From contig MU119220.1 of assembly GCA_014904845.1 (NCBI GenBank), positions 1 through 64,000 on the forward strand: DNA of 64,000 bases, given 5' to 3'. The translations under genes and the position numbers were made by a program. The notes beneath the pieces were generated by a model, which worked only from the letters and a program-made list of their open reading frames with translations, was not told where the DNA came from and ran no database searches. Positions 1-13,000 of the stretch are shown one piece after another; position 1 is the first letter of the stretch; each line of letters starts with the position of its first letter. This DNA is from Acephala macrosclerotiorum (lineage: Eukaryota; Ascomycota; Leotiomycetes; Helotiales; Mollisiaceae).

Positions 1-1
1 A

Positions 2-259
2 GACGAAGCTGGAATACGCCTTCATATCCATCCTCCACAATCCCCAGATTTGAACCCGATTGAAGGGTGTTGGTGTATCTTAAAAGAGCGGATGCGCAAG
101 AGACAGTGAAATACGCTAGACCAACTTAAAGAGGTTCTACAAGACGAATGGAGCAAGATCACAATGAAAGAAGTACGGGCCAGGATAGCTGAGATGCCAA
201 AGAGGTGTGAACAGGTCGCAAAGTTTGGTGGAAAGCCTCTTAAGAGTGATTTGTGGTAG
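2..259 (+). pseudogene. Tc1/mariner transposase, 3' remnant
   Basis: Frame 2 encodes the C-terminal end of a DDE transposase of the Tc1/mariner superfamily. The motif HPPQSPDLNPIEGCW (about nt 29-73) is the conserved block carrying the last catalytic acid of the D,D,D/E triad. It is followed by the usual basic helix (LKERMRKR) and a tail ending in KSDLW and TAG (257-259). A TGA at 107-109 interrupts the frame where families often have arginine; CGA to TGA is a C-to-T change. The frame is otherwise open. The 5' part lies outside the window. The element is certainly inactive as seen; the superfamily call is confident, the subfamily is not. Confidence 0.85.
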
Positions 260-302
260 TTTAAAGAGTATATAGTGTATTTATGAGGTTTTTCGCTTAA
301 TT

Positions 303-332
303 TTGGTGTGTCACGAAATGCTGCACCCCCTG
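303..332. repeat. Putative 3' terminal inverted repeat of the Tc1/mariner remnant
   Basis: About 45 nt after the transposase stop the sequence runs into GTGTCACGAAATGCTGCACC and then a C run. Its complement reads as a typical transposon end (CAGGGGGTGCAGCATTTCGT). The partner repeat is outside the window, so this rests on position and composition only. No TA target duplication is obvious at the outer edge. Confidence 0.4.
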
Positions 333-628
333 GTGGCCCAAGGACCAGTGGAAATGTTGGTGGTGCAAGGGGGGTTGTTCGAGGACAAAATATGGCTGTC
401 TGAAGGAAAGCAAGTGCTTCAAGATAGTCATAAAGTATTTCTGGGCCGAATCTCAATTTCTACCTAAGAACCGAAGTTTCAACTCGTTCCTGCATTATCC
501 CCTCCTTCGTTCAGTCTCAAAGGTTGCTCTCAGCAGGCCCGAGTCTCACGTACTTGCCACCCAAAGTATTGGGATTCTACAGCTGCACCCCCGCTGACTA
601 TGATTCTTGGCCTGCTCTAGCTTCCGAT

Positions 629-1432
629 TTATCCTTCGACAGGACTCAGCTTTCCTGTCTTGATATCAAAGACGTATCCGACAGATCGGTCCGCGAGCTC
701 CTTTCTGATAAAAGGAGAGGACTTGAGGAAGGCGAGGTCATCTTTGATACTTTGCTCGATGCTTCATGATTGTTAGCCATGTGCTGGAGTATTTTGGTGG
801 TGTTGCTCGACTTACTTTGTCACTGCACCGAATGTAGGAATGCCGTCGATCTCCTTGCTATGCTCTGGATTGCGCTGCTTGAGAATCGTTCGGACTTGTT
901 CGTCAGTCCATTGCAGTGCACCGCAGTCTGTATTTCGAATTCATTTAGCATTTATTAATTTCGAAAATATTGAGAGGGGGCTCACCGGTGTGATGCACGA
1001 TCATGATATCGTGGATTCCAATCCAGGTGTCCAGTGCCAAGAGGTCCTTGAGCACAGGAGCCACATGGCCATTGACGTCGCGGAAGATGATGACTCCATC
1101 TAAACATGTTAGCATCTCCTGGTCTTGGGTTATTATAATGTCTAGTCACCATTTGGCTTCAAGTCGAAGTAGTAGCGTGGGTTGCATCGAGGATCAGCAC
1201 AAGTCACTGTTTGGATGAGCCATGGAAAAACCTATCATCGGATGAAAGTGACTCACGAATAACGATATGCCCTGGTTCCGCTCCCATTTCACTCAATTCA
1301 GCAAACGTCGGAATGGGCTCATGTTTCGCGGCAACAGCTCTATGTTCTCGTCAATATCCATCTGTGGGCGAAGATGGAAGGGGCATACTTGTTGCGTTCC
1401 AAAAGTTCGTTGACTGTGAGTTGGCTAGTCAT
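629..1432 (-). CDS. Beta-carbonic anhydrase
   Basis: Zinc enzyme that interconverts CO2 and bicarbonate. Six exons on the minus strand join in frame to 180 residues: 1432-1389, 1339-1257, 1206-1150, 1099-986, 927-816 and 761-629. Zinc ligands are visible as the Cys in TCADPRCNPRYY, with its Asp-Arg dyad, and the His and Cys in VHHTDCGAL. The ends are also family-like: MTSQLTVNELLERNK at the N-terminus and YVFDIKTGKLSPVEG at the C-terminus. All introns are about 50 nt with GT-AG ends. The length matches the short fungal plant-type beta-CA group. No mitochondrial presequence or signal peptide is seen, so it is probably cytosolic. It is intact although it sits between a dead transposon and a broken gene. 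Confidence 0.93.
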
Positions 1433-2463
1433 TTTGTTGTTTCTGGATCGAATTGATTTCTTCGGATCGACTTATTTCTCTGGATCTCGAGTGCTGAAAT
1501 TGAGCTGCGAAGTTTTTTTTTTTTTTGTGTTCTTGGTATCTGAAGAAGAAGTGATGTTCGAGTTGATGAAAGACCCCGACAGCAGGAACTTCAAGACACT
1601 TTATACAACTCTGAGCTTCTCTCATGTCTTTCCTTCTACCACCCCGCCTAAGAATCATCGCCACTTCTCTAGGGCACTGTATTCCAAATATCGTCAAAGT
1701 TGCTCACCGAGTGACTGGGTTCGGACCTGAGTTTCTCCGCCAAGCATATCTATATCCTAGCCTGTACAACGACAACAACACTTTTACACCGACGACGATT
1801 GACCCGATCTTGTTGATTGGAACTATGTGCAGAGTACCAGGGTACTTGTTACTGAAGGAGTATTTCCGCACTTGTTGTATGCGGATTTGTGATCGGAAAT
1901 TTGAGGCTGCAGCATAGGTGTAATAATCAATTGCTGAATGTGGCATATGCGTTTCGGAATTAAGCTTATACCGAACCCTGCTGATCGCAACTACCCAAAT
2001 GAACCTGCGAACGTGAGACGGTTGAAGAGCTGAAAACTTCTAGTGGTGTGAAGATAGACTTTCTTTGTTGTGAAAGATGAATTGCATTCTCAGGGGTGGG
2101 CAAAAAATAAGGCGGCGGAAGTTTTCCAACCGCGAAGAACCCCAAGTTCAACAGCGAGCCTTGCAAACAAGTATTCCCGAGCCTTGGGTAATTGTACCTA
2201 GGAGCAAGATTCTCGACTTAAGATGTCGGCACTCTGAAATCAAACATTCATTTCAAGCAAACCAAATTGTACGAAATATTTTATTGGCCGCTCTGAACTC
2301 AACTACATCCATCCAAGCCCTTCCACATTTTTATCCTTCGGTCATATCTTTTTCATTGACATGTTCAAAAACACCATCTGCTGCTATTGATCCTCGTGAG
2401 CAGATTAGTCCTGTTGTTGAGTAGTTGTCTAAGCCTGCAGATCATGTCAGCGAAGCATTCCAA
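1433..2463. other. Intergenic, no gene recognised
   Basis: Upstream region of the carbonic anhydrase and downstream region of the broken secreted-protein gene. It contains a run of 13 T near 1516. Short open frames here (up to 118 codons) show no motif and no plausible exon joins. Confidence 0.6.
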
Positions 2464-2978
2464 TCAATTACTCAAGTGGCCTACATCAAGACAGTAATAG
2501 AGTGAGTAGCAGGCCTCTCCATACCCATCAGTAAACATGTAATGGAAATCATCCTTATATATGTTGTAACTGTTATAACCATTGCCTCCGTATCTATCTC
2601 AATCAGCACCCAAATCTCTTCAATCTATCTCATATGTAAGATTATATATACTCACCCAACATAGGTCCCAACCGGCTGATCAAACCCATTCGCAGCAATC
2701 TCCCAAGTAAAAGTCACCCCAGTGGAAAATCTACAACTCTGTTCATACCCTTCTCAATTGAATGCCCCTCCAGCGGGGTTGTAGCATTTGTTTGTGGAGG
2801 TTGGGTTGTAGTTGCAGGAGTTGATGTTGGGCCAGTAGTCTACAATGGAGTAGGTGTCGACGCCACAATTCACGAGGCGGAGTCCTTCACTGCGGTTTGC
2901 GAGGTCATTGGTGGGGGTTGCGATGGCACTCGGAATGAAGGAGGTGGCAGCGATGGTGAGCTGCTTGCTGAGGTATAT
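2464..2978 (-). pseudogene. Small secreted cysteine-containing protein, broken
   Basis: Two minus-strand exons (2978-2656 and 2593-2464, intron GTGAGT...GATAG) join in frame to about 150 codons. The first about 20 codons form a good signal peptide (basic start, then LTIAATSFIPSAIA, with an Ala-x-Ala-type end). Six cysteines follow, together with many Tyr, Asn and Gly (for example NSCNYNPTSTNKCYNP and YGGNGYNSYN). Two lesions stop it from being an ordinary gene. The codon where the initiator Met should be is ATA (2976-2978), and an in-frame TGA lies at 2754-2756. Each differs from a functional codon by one G-to-A change on the coding strand. I do not recognise the family; size and secretion resemble fungal effector-like proteins. 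An unseen upstream start exon is possible but would not remove the stop. Confidence 0.6.
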
Positions 2979-4956
2979 GCTGAAATTTGGGATAGGTGAG
3001 TTGAAGAAGTGTGTTAAAAATGGTGGTTTTGATCCGAAAGTTGAAACTGGATCTTCTGTTTGAAACGAAGTTGAATGCTCAGAGGCCTGGAATTGTCTAG
3101 GGGTATAAATACTTGATGTTTGGAGAAGCTTCGGCCTCTTGGACTGTCCGAGATGCTCATACGGTCCATCAATGCCCTAGTAAGCACATGAGAAGATGCA
3201 TTCATAAGTCAGTTGATGCGAGATTGTTATTCTCTGTCCCAGCTGAGTTGTCGATCTGTGACCTCTCAACGGATCGTCATCTCATCTCGGACGGAACACT
3301 GTGGCTTTCTCGACAATGGATAGTCTCCTCGAAAAGAAAGCGACAGTAAGCAGGACGTTCCACGGGGTTGTACACAGATAACACCAATCACATGACTGGC
3401 TGCCGACAACAGACCGCTTTTCAGGTGCTGACTTCAGCACAAGCTGGTCATGGTTTGCTTTACTTGGTTCCAAATAATTTAGAGCCTCAACTACGCTGGT
3501 TGCAAGAGCCCCAATGTCGAAAGTCAGCACCTTGCAATGCAAGTCATGGGCTCATGCCGCCGCGGAACTTCTTTGTACGGTAGTACACCAGTATTCCTCG
3601 GCGACGCTGGACGTCTAGTCTCACCTGAAATGACTGAATATGAAGTTTGCTCCCTCCAAAAGCAATTTCAACTCTCTGCGAGGAGATCTGGTAGTCAAAT
3701 CTGGGCACTAGGACGATTGACTCGTGACCTTTTACCGAGGAAACACTTCCGTGCTTTTCACCGCCAATCTATTGGTGACCGAGAAACCGTACCACGTCTT
3801 CCTTCTCTCGAGTTCTGTCAAACTGTCCTTGTTAGTGCTGATGCTCGAGGTCGGTTCGCTAATAAGCGAGGTATTTTAGGGGGGAAACTCTCATGGTCAT
3901 CTGAACCCCTGTTTCTCTCGAATGATGTTGAAATTGAGCCGGTTGGGACTCAGGGCACCTAGCTCTAGCTGTTGTCCGACCGGGATAGAATGGTCTGTGA
4001 TAGACCTCAATTGAGGTTGAAATAGACTTCCGGAGACTTTCGTCATAATCAAGAAAGGAAAACGCATGGTTCAAGCCACAGGCCCACAAATGTATCTCAG
4101 CTACTGGGATTCGATACTTGGATTGATTGATATGCGTCGATCTGTATCGAGGACGGCTGGCTTGCGTTATTATAAGTACAAGGGAACGGAGCGGAGATGA
4201 AGAGTAATTATTTATGCTCTGACTCTTGTGATATAGGTTCTTGAACACAAGATAGAAGTCTACTGCCTCGACTAACGATATATGGAGGATTTTGCGGTCA
4301 TCAAATCTGGCTGACGAAGCAATGTTGAGGCTCTCTTGGAGATATCGCCGATGAGGAAGTGAGAGTAGCAAGGTTTCACCATCCCCAATTAAGACGCTGG
4401 TACCCCGGTCAAGTGTTCCAAGCGTGAGGCTCAGCCACCACAAAAGGATATCCGAAGAATGGATGAATCTTTCCTCTTCCCGCGAGCTCGAGGCCCTTTG
4501 GCTGCCAATTGCATCTGGGGAAGTCCGCCGCGTCTTTCTCGTGCACAAGTCTGACTCGAGCTCTCCGCGTCTTAAATATCGCCATGTACGAACTATCAGA
4601 TCGTCAACCACGCGTTTCTCTTTCTTTCCGTTAGGACGCCGGGGCCGCGGGTCGTTCCTGAGACCTGCAGGCTACGGCGTGGAGGATCATCGATCCCTGT
4701 GAACATCATCGAGGTCTCCATCTGCTTGAAATATATAGCTATGGTGGGTATGAGCATGCTTGATTTCCTCTATCTTTTTGGTTTCTCACATCCTCAGTTG
4801 CTGTTGAAGTTCGCGGATTCTGCCGCGGGTTCTTCGGACCAACTGGATGCCAATTGGATGGATGCTTTGACCTGCAGCAAGACAGGCGCGGCAGCTATCA
4901 CAAGCATCCAGAGCTTCAACCTCAGCTCATCACCCATCCCACAATAGAGCGCAATC
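2979..4956. other. Intergenic, no gene recognised
   Basis: About 2 kb between the broken secreted-protein gene and the transcription-factor gene. A 250-codon open frame on the minus strand (3859-4611) has no ATG until almost its end and no recognisable motif, so I do not call it. Nothing else stands out. Confidence 0.55.
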
Positions 4957-6673
4957 ATGCCGAACTCCACTCCTGCCATCGAATTTCAATTCGTCAATTC
5001 GACCATAACGAGTCCGACGGTCCCTCAAGATGCGGAAGTTCGAGCTCTCATAAGGAAGCAGGCTATGAAAAAAGCCTCAATGGCGCGGAAAAGAGACGGC
5101 AACTATGGAAAACACAATCTGCGGCAGTATCCAGTATTCATATACGACGAGAAGGGCTCTTCTAGTTCAGCCAGTTCAAGTTCACCTGAAGATCCGCAGG
5201 TTTGGGAGAATGCGAGAGAGTTGAGAATCCGAGCCCCACAGCCTCTGGTCAAGGACGGCAGCAAGAATACGAAGAACAATGCGGTCGCGAGGGACAGCAA
5301 TAAAGAGACACGGGCGAATCCATTCAAGGCAGATAAAGCAGTGGCAGACCGACACCGCTGGCTGAAGAAAATGGCCAATCTAGAGGTCATTCCTCAATGC
5401 ATATCTGCAGATGGTTATGAACTCAAAAGCATGCAATCCGACTTCGATATCCTCGACCTCTCAACCTTGGCCACCCTTCACATAGGACGAGCAGTTCGAG
5501 GAGCATTAGCACAGAATCCATACCTGCTTATCACGCAATTGAAGGCGCATAAGAGGTGGTCATATTTATCATTTCTACCTACACGATACGAACATATCAA
5601 ATGTCTAAGGGATGCTACTGATTGTGTGATTGCGCGTGCGAGACAAATTGTGACTCCGAATAGGAATTGGGAGATGGCTGTTATTGCTTTCTATGTGAGG
5701 GCGTTAGATAGTCTGCAGAAAGCTTTGGATTCTCCGACGCAAAGGTATCAACCGGAAGTGCTTTGTGCTACTGAAATTCTTGCTTTGTATGAGGTGCGGT
5801 TTTGTGTCCTGACTACAAGTGTATGGTGCTGATGAGGGACAGATGCTTGATCCAGCAGGCGAGATGGCGTGGGTTCGGCATTCGGCTGGTGCTGCAAAGT
5901 TAATTCAACTTCGAGGTCCCAAGAACTACGACACCGAGTTCGAGAAAGCCCTCTTCATGGCCCAAACAGTCCCAATCGTGAGTAATGCCGCTCAATGTCA
6001 CCAATTACCCCAACACTAACCCTCACAGATGACCGAGTGCCTCCTCAAAAACGAGCGCTGCTTCCTAGAACAACCCGCGTGGCAAAATGTAATGGCATCA
6101 GTCATCGAACCCGACGCCGTAATCACCGACCGCAGCGAAGCCGTCGTCACCTTGCTCATGAACAAATGCCGAATCCCTGGCTGCGGCGTCGATGTCACCA
6201 AAATTATCTGTTCAGACGATCCTTCACCCGCCATCATCTCACGTACCATTCTAAAGATCCGTCAACTGCGTCAAAACTTCTTGAACTGGAATGAGAAATA
6301 CGAAACTATCATCGCCAACTGTCTAGATATGTATCCCGGGAGTGCGAACCACGATTCGCATTGTAAAGTGTTTGCTAATTACCTCTCTTGCCTCATGATA
6401 ACAAGTCGATTGCTTGTGTCGATCAGTCCCGAGGATAGGAAAGAGGTGGAAGCTTATACGCAGTGGCTAGCAAATGAGATGATTGAATTGGAGAGGGCTG
6501 TGGAGACTAGCCCGACGAACTTGTTCATGGCGCAAACGTTGGCGGTTGCTAATGCTGTTATTGCAACGAGGGGGGATTGGGGTGGGGGTGAAGGGCAGAG
6601 TGATAATGATGGGTTGATTGAGGGATGGAAGTTGGTGAGGTGGTGTGAGATGTTTGGGAGGAAGGTTTCGTGA
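4957..6673 (+). CDS. Fungal-specific transcription-factor-domain protein without a zinc cluster
   Basis: Three exons, 4957-5793, 5843-5977 and 6029-6673, join in frame to 538 residues; introns are 49 and 51 nt. The N-terminal part has the short basic motif LIRKQAMKKASMARKRDG followed by a Ser-rich stretch. This motif is common in ascomycete proteins that have the fungal-specific transcription-factor C-terminal domain but no Zn(II)2Cys6 cluster. The rest is helical, with ALYEMLDPAGEMAWVRHSAG bridging the exon 1-2 join, which resembles the middle of such domains. No Cys6 cluster occurs in the first 100 residues. The start was chosen because the motif follows within about 45 residues. Target genes are unknown; a regulator role is inferred from the family. 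Confidence 0.72.
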
Positions 6674-9600
6674 GAGCTCACGTGCCTCTGCAATGTTGGT
6701 GCAAATGCGTGAGACGGGCAAGAACAACTGGCGTAATGATTGCTGGGTTCGTTGAGCTGGACGATGTCGAGAATTGAGAGGGTGGGAAGAGTAACGTTGC
6801 AAGGTGGCTTGCTTTTGCATCCCTGCGAAGAGATGGTATAGGGCTTGATATGCATCGGGGAGCATTTGGGGTATGCCGGTATCCCAGAACATTGAAGAAG
6901 GATTTGTACCAAAACCAAAATTGGACTTGAGCCCTGTAATGTTTACTATCTAGTGTTGCTTTGTCGGATGGGACACGAAAATCAAAGCGCTCGATTGGCA
7001 GGAGGCGATATGAATAGCTAGACGGAATTCAATGAGTAACGAGAAACACCATCACCAATCACTTCGAACCCAAATCATAGAAATCGCTATCTGGTGTAAC
7101 AGCTACCGGTGACGAATAAGCTTAGACATTCCTTTCCAACGGCACAGTTGCCGACGCAGCAAGCAAAATCAAAGTGTGGAGCCGAAGCCGGCCATGGGAA
7201 GTGCCTCAATTGTTATTTCTCAGCCCAACGCTGGAGTTCGTCTAAGCTCAATGTACGTGCGGGACGAGATGTAATGCAAACACACTCCATATCAGACAGC
7301 GCCGCAAGCCACTGTCTCGGTTTCTGGGTAAGGTCGGCTTTTGGAGCCTAGACTTCGAGAGGTAAATGTCCGGTAGGACTCTCTGTTGGTGAAGGAATTG
7401 CTAGGAGAGTTAGTACCCGATCTCTTTGGCTATACGTGATATTTGCTTGGACAGTGTCAATGAAGTGTACCAACTCCAGTGACTCCCTTTGGGCCTGATT
7501 GGGCTGGCTATAAACTGTTACTCTCCAACTGCCGAGGTACATTCTGAGTGGCTTGCAGATGTTTTGTGCAGGAGATTATCACCCAAAAATAGTGAATTGG
7601 ATTCCCTTGTTACCGCTTAGAATAAGTTGGATACCAACGCCGCTGTCTTGGGTCATGGTAAGACGGGTTCTCCTCAGCCTGAAATGCATCGCATGAGTTG
7701 GACTCTTGTTCGTGGAGGGGTAACGGCTTTGACTTTTGGTATCTCGTTTGATTGGTTATAAAGAACGTGGTTTTGTCTGCATACTCGGTATGTTTGGTGT
7801 TTTGGTTGAGGTCGTGTTGGATGAGTGAAGACGAGAGCTGGAAGTTAACAGGAAGGGAGAGGAGAGAAGAGGATGTGAGCTAGTTTTGTCTAATTGGAGG
7901 TAGTCCGTCGCCATTCCTTGAATTGACGGCCGCTCGAAAGTGAACGAAAACATCTTTCAAAGAGGGTTGAGTTGCTCGCTTTCGCGTCCCAAGGATGTGG
8001 GTGGCCGAGTCTGATATGCACACTTGGGCCATATTGTGTACTAATGTCGCGCGACTTGAAAGTGGAGGTGCAATGCAGGCTGACACACACCCAGCTGTCC
8101 AAACTCTCGAGAAAGAAATATTTGTTTTGTGGCCTAGAATGATTCCAGCACTTAGTAGTCATTATGATGCCCCGAGGGGTATTGGAGATTGAGGAAGTGG
8201 ATAGTGGAGTCGCTAATTCGCTGACACATTTGGACGCGTCTGCCAATATGTTTCGTGCTCGCAAATTTGAAATTTCCGATCTTCAGTCAATGCTCTGAAC
8301 ATGATGCTAATTTTTGAGGTTGGAGAAAAGACACACGTGGGTGGGCCTTTTATTGAGAAAGCGTACAACCGGTGTTTAGCCTACACGGAGTATGCAAGGA
8401 AGGGGTAATCGAAAAGCTTGTTGACTTCGGATGAGACTGGGGTTGTGTGAACAAGGTGAAGTCGTCAAGATTTTGAAAGAATATGAAGGTATTTGTGTTG
8501 ACGCTGCTACGATAATAAACACTTGAGTCGCTTGGTATATGTTCGACGAAGATGAGCGAGATAATTCATGGGAAATGAGGTTTATTGTGCTTGAGAACGA
8601 TGCAAATTTGCAAAGAAGAACAGTGTTTATGATCAAGGGTCCTGAGCAAAATATAAGTTGCGCCTCGTGAAGCAATAGAATTCGTCATCCCGATTGTAGG
8701 GAGGTATCCGTGCCTTTGTGTAGTATCCTCGATGAATAGAGAGACTTGAGATAGAGGTACAGAAACATGGCAGCATGCCACCGTCACCAACACAAAGATT
8801 TCTAATGCCTAAACGACTGGCAAAAGATCCAGGTCAACGTCGACGCATGCAAAGTTCAGACTGATGCAGAACATCAAGACTAAAACGCTTAAAATATCAC
8901 CAGCAGGATTTAGGGCCTTGATTTCAAAGCATGCATCTCAACCATATTCCGTCTCGCTCTCCGAGAGGCCATTTTGATGGTCTCACCGCCGCTTAGTACT
9001 CGAGGACTTCGAGGCAGGAACAGGTGAGAATATGCACACGTGACCCAGACCTTGGGGGCTCAAGGGGTTAACGGAAATCGGCACAGTTAAGTCCACGTCG
9101 ATGAATGCATTCCGTGAAGCCCAACGCCTCAACACCAAAGACGGTCAGCCACGCCTGAATACGCTGTGAAGTTGTGAAGTGGGATTGAAACTGGACCAGT
9201 GATGCCTCGGGATGATAATTGCGATGTCGCCAGGCCTGAGGATCAAGCTGTTCGGTACCGGTACGGTATTGTTCATGATGGGAGACACAATGTTACCACT
9301 ACCACCACCACAGACAGTGCTGCACGTTCGCTTCTTGTGTCCGATTCTGCATGACTTGTAAGACGATGCACAGCAGATCCCAACGGTCTCGACTGCAGTG
9401 CTCGCAAGGAACAGCAAGTAAGAAGAAGAAGAAGCATCTTTCAACATCGTTTGCACCTTGAAGACGTGAAGATAGGCCGGGATACATTCCAGCACTCACT
9501 TCACTGGACGGCGACTCTGTTGGCCGACTTTGTGGCTCTGCATCACGCTGGAACGAATGATAGCACGGAAAGATTGCATGAATCTTGCAAATGTGCATCA

Positions 9601-10078
9601 ATTCATCCCGGGTCGCGAATGCGCGAAGGGTACGGTGGGTAACCCTTACGGCGCCAGCTCCAGAGCTGGGGCTCTTCACCAGCTTTGGCCGTTGAGATTC
9701 GAGACAACAGGCCAGTGCGGCAGCGTCTCGGAAAACACAAAATGCCGCTCAGCCACTCAGGTAAAAGCAATTAGTCGCAGACAGCCCGCGAAAAGGAATC
9801 AAAAACATGGTGGAAAGCTTTTTCGATGAGTCGTTGACCGTAATTGAGTCGAAACACCCCTGCAAGACAGAAGATGCACGACGATGGACTTGCCTCCACG
9901 CACCAGTTGGGATGGGGAAGGTCGACGGCATGCCACTACTTCGGAGATGCGTAAAACCGTGGTTGCCTCTCTGCCTCTCCTCCTATGAGTCTTCAGCCTT
10001 CTCTTCTCTCCCCTCTTCTATATTTCCCCCGCAGCCCATGGATCCGGACCTCTCTTCTGCCTATCCGCGCGGAACATT
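6674..10078. other. Long gene-poor interval upstream of the ABC transporter
   Basis: About 3.4 kb with only short open frames (125 codons or fewer) that lack motifs and believable splice joins. Composition is ordinary, with no AT collapse, no clear TIRs and no tandem array beyond a short GAA run near 9423. The last about 100 nt before 10079 are pyrimidine-rich, as in many fungal promoters. It may be the long promoter of the transporter, a lost gene or a non-coding RNA locus; the sequence does not decide. Confidence 0.5.
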
Positions 10079-13000
10079 ATGACAGATCCTAGCAAAGACA
10101 ACGACATTGAGCACAGAGCTGCAGATCCCAACGCGGTTGTTCAGAATCCCAATCATGCAGAGCCTCTTGATGAGGACGGGGAGGAGAAGGACTACATAGA
10201 GATCAGTTCCCATGCACACACCTCGAGTCAGGATGGATCACAAACAGCATCAAGTTTGAACGAAAAGAGGCCTCAGATTGATCGCACAAAAAGTTACGTC
10301 ACCACAACGAGCGCTGCAGAGTCACATCACGAAGAGGTCTCCCAGAAGAAGTCATGGTACAAGAACCTCAATCCCTTGAGATGGGGCAAAGTGCCTCCGG
10401 TCCCAGAGGAGCGACTTCCTTCCAGAGAATACAATGCGCCATTCTTGAGCATGGTATACTTCCAATGGGTTGCCCCACTTATGGCTGTAAGTGATCTCCC
10501 AAAGCACCTGCTATGGCAGACGCATACTAACTGATATAGACTGGTTATAGGCGAACGCTCCAACAAAATGATATCTACCTTGTCAATCCAAACCGATCCG
10601 CAGATGTGTTAACCGAAAAGCTTCAAACATCCTTCAACAAACGAGTGGCGAGAGGGGACAAATATCCATTGCTCTGGGCAATGCATGAGACCTTCAAGTT
10701 TGAATTTTGGATCGGTGGCACTTGCCAGTTTTTCTCCAATATTTTGCAAGTCATCTCGCCATTCACTCTTCGATGTAAGATTTCTCACTCTGCCGTATAA
10801 GTATGAATGGTACTGACAAGACAAAAGATTTGATTCAGTTTGCCGAAGACGCCTATATTGCGCAGCAGAAGCACCAGCCTGCACCACATATCGGAACAGG
10901 ACTGGGACTTGTGTTCGGAATTACGTTCATGCAAATGTGTCAGAGTTTGGGCACAAACCACTTTATATACCGAGGGATGTTGGTTGGTGGTCAAGCGAGA
11001 GGAGTGCTTATCTCTGTCATCTTCGAGAAAGCAATGAAGATTTCTGGGCGCGCCAAAGCTGGAGGTCGAGAAATCAAAGCTGTGCCAGAGAGCGAGGAAC
11101 AAGCAGAGGCCAAGGATGCCAAGAAGCCCAAGAAAAAGAAGGGTCCGCAAGGTGTCAAGAAAGGACCAGATGCTGGCAAAGGAATTTCTGGTGATGGAAC
11201 AGGCTGGGCGAACGGACGTATTATGAACTTAATGTCTGTCGATACCTACCGTATTGATCAAGCATCCGGTTTGTTCCACATGATCTGGACCGCTCCTATT
11301 GCTTGCCTCATCACGCTGGTTCTGCTCCTCGTCAATCTAACCTACAGCGCTCTGGCTGGGTTCTCTTTGCTTGTAATTGGCTTGCCGGTTCTCACACAAG
11401 CAGTCAAGATCTTATTCAGAAGGCGAAAGGTCATCAATAAAGTCACGGATCAGAGAGTCAGCCTGACACTGGAGATCTTGCAATCTGTGAGATTTGTCAA
11501 GTTCTTCGGATGGGAGAGCGCATTCCTAGAACGACTGCGAGATATCAGAAATCGAGAAGTCCGCATGATCCAAATCCTGCTTGCCATCAGGAACGCCATC
11601 AACGCTGTTTCGATGTCACTGCCTATCTTCGCATCTATGCTTGCATTCATCACATATTCGCTTACAAGTCACGCTCTGGCGCCAGCATACGTCTTTTCCT
11701 CTCTTGCTCTATTCAATTCGCTTCGTATGCCGCTGAACTTGCTGCCTCTGGTCATTGGGCAGGTCACTGATGCTTGGTCCTCTGTGTACCGTATTCAAGA
11801 ATACCTCATGAGCGAAGAGCAAGACGACGAAGCAAAGTTTGATCCAGATGCGAAGAATGCTCTCGATGTTCACAACGCAGACTTTACCTGGGAGCGTACT
11901 GTGACCCAAGATAAAGAGAAGACGATCGGTGCTGGCAGGAAAGGACCTCCATCTCCTGCTGACAAGAAGGCCGACAAGGATGCTGCCAAAGCTGCGAAGA
12001 AGGCTGCAAAGTCCGCCGAGAACCAGACAGGCGATGCCACTCCTGATGACTCAAGCACACTGGTGGAGGACAGAGAACCATTCAAGCTTCAAAACATGAA
12101 TTTCAGCATCGGCCGGAACGAATTGGTTGCTATTATTGGTAGTGTGGGTAGTGGAAAGAGTTCTTTGCTGGCTGCGTTGGCGGGCGATATGCGACGGACG
12201 AGAGGTGAAATGACGATGGGAGCGAGCAGAGCATTCTGTCCTCAGTACGCCTGGATTCAGAACACGACTGTCAAGGAGAACATTTTATTTGGCAAGGAAA
12301 TGGACAAGCAATGGTACAGACAGGTGATTGATGCCTGCGCCTTACAGCCAGATCTGGACATGCTTCCTCAGGGCGACCTCACCGAGATCGGTGAACGAGG
12401 TATTACCGTGTCTGGTGGACAAAAGCAACGTCTCAATATCGCAAGAGCAATTTACTTTGACGCGGACCTGATTCTTATGGATGATCCTCTATCTGCTGTC
12501 GATGCACACGTAGGTCGCCATATCTTCGACAATGCCATTATGGGACTTTTGAAAAATAAATCGAGAATCTTGGCTACACATCAGCTTTGGGTTCTTAACC
12601 GCTGCGATAGAATCATCTGGATGGAAGACGGCAAGATTCAAGCTATTGACACATTCGATAACCTGATGAGAGACCATGCAGGCTTCCAATTGTTGATGGA
12701 AACTACTGCTATTGAAGAGAAGCATGAAGAGGAAGACAACGTTAACGACGACGAGGTGGAGGACGAGAAGAAGACACAGAAGAAGAAGCGAAAGGGCGGG
12801 CAATTGATGCAAGCGGAAGAGCGAGCTGTCAAGAGCGTTCCATGGTCCATTTACTTCGACTACATCCGAGCATCAGGCACCATCTTCAATGCGCCTCTCG
12901 TGCTGATATTCCTTTTAATGTCCCAGGGTGCCAATATCGCGACCAGTCTTTGGCTATCCTGGTGGACAAGCAACAGTAAGTCACTTTTCGCACATTTTTC

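Noticed and set aside
22..456. 144-codon minus-strand frame at the window start
   Set aside because: It is antisense to the transposase remnant and its terminal repeat.
3859..4611. 250-codon open frame on the minus strand
   Set aside because: It starts with GTG, has no ATG until near its end, shows no motif and no splice join; it is most likely a chance frame.
7890..8264. 125-codon minus-strand frame
   Set aside because: No motif, no partner exon and overlaps other chance frames.
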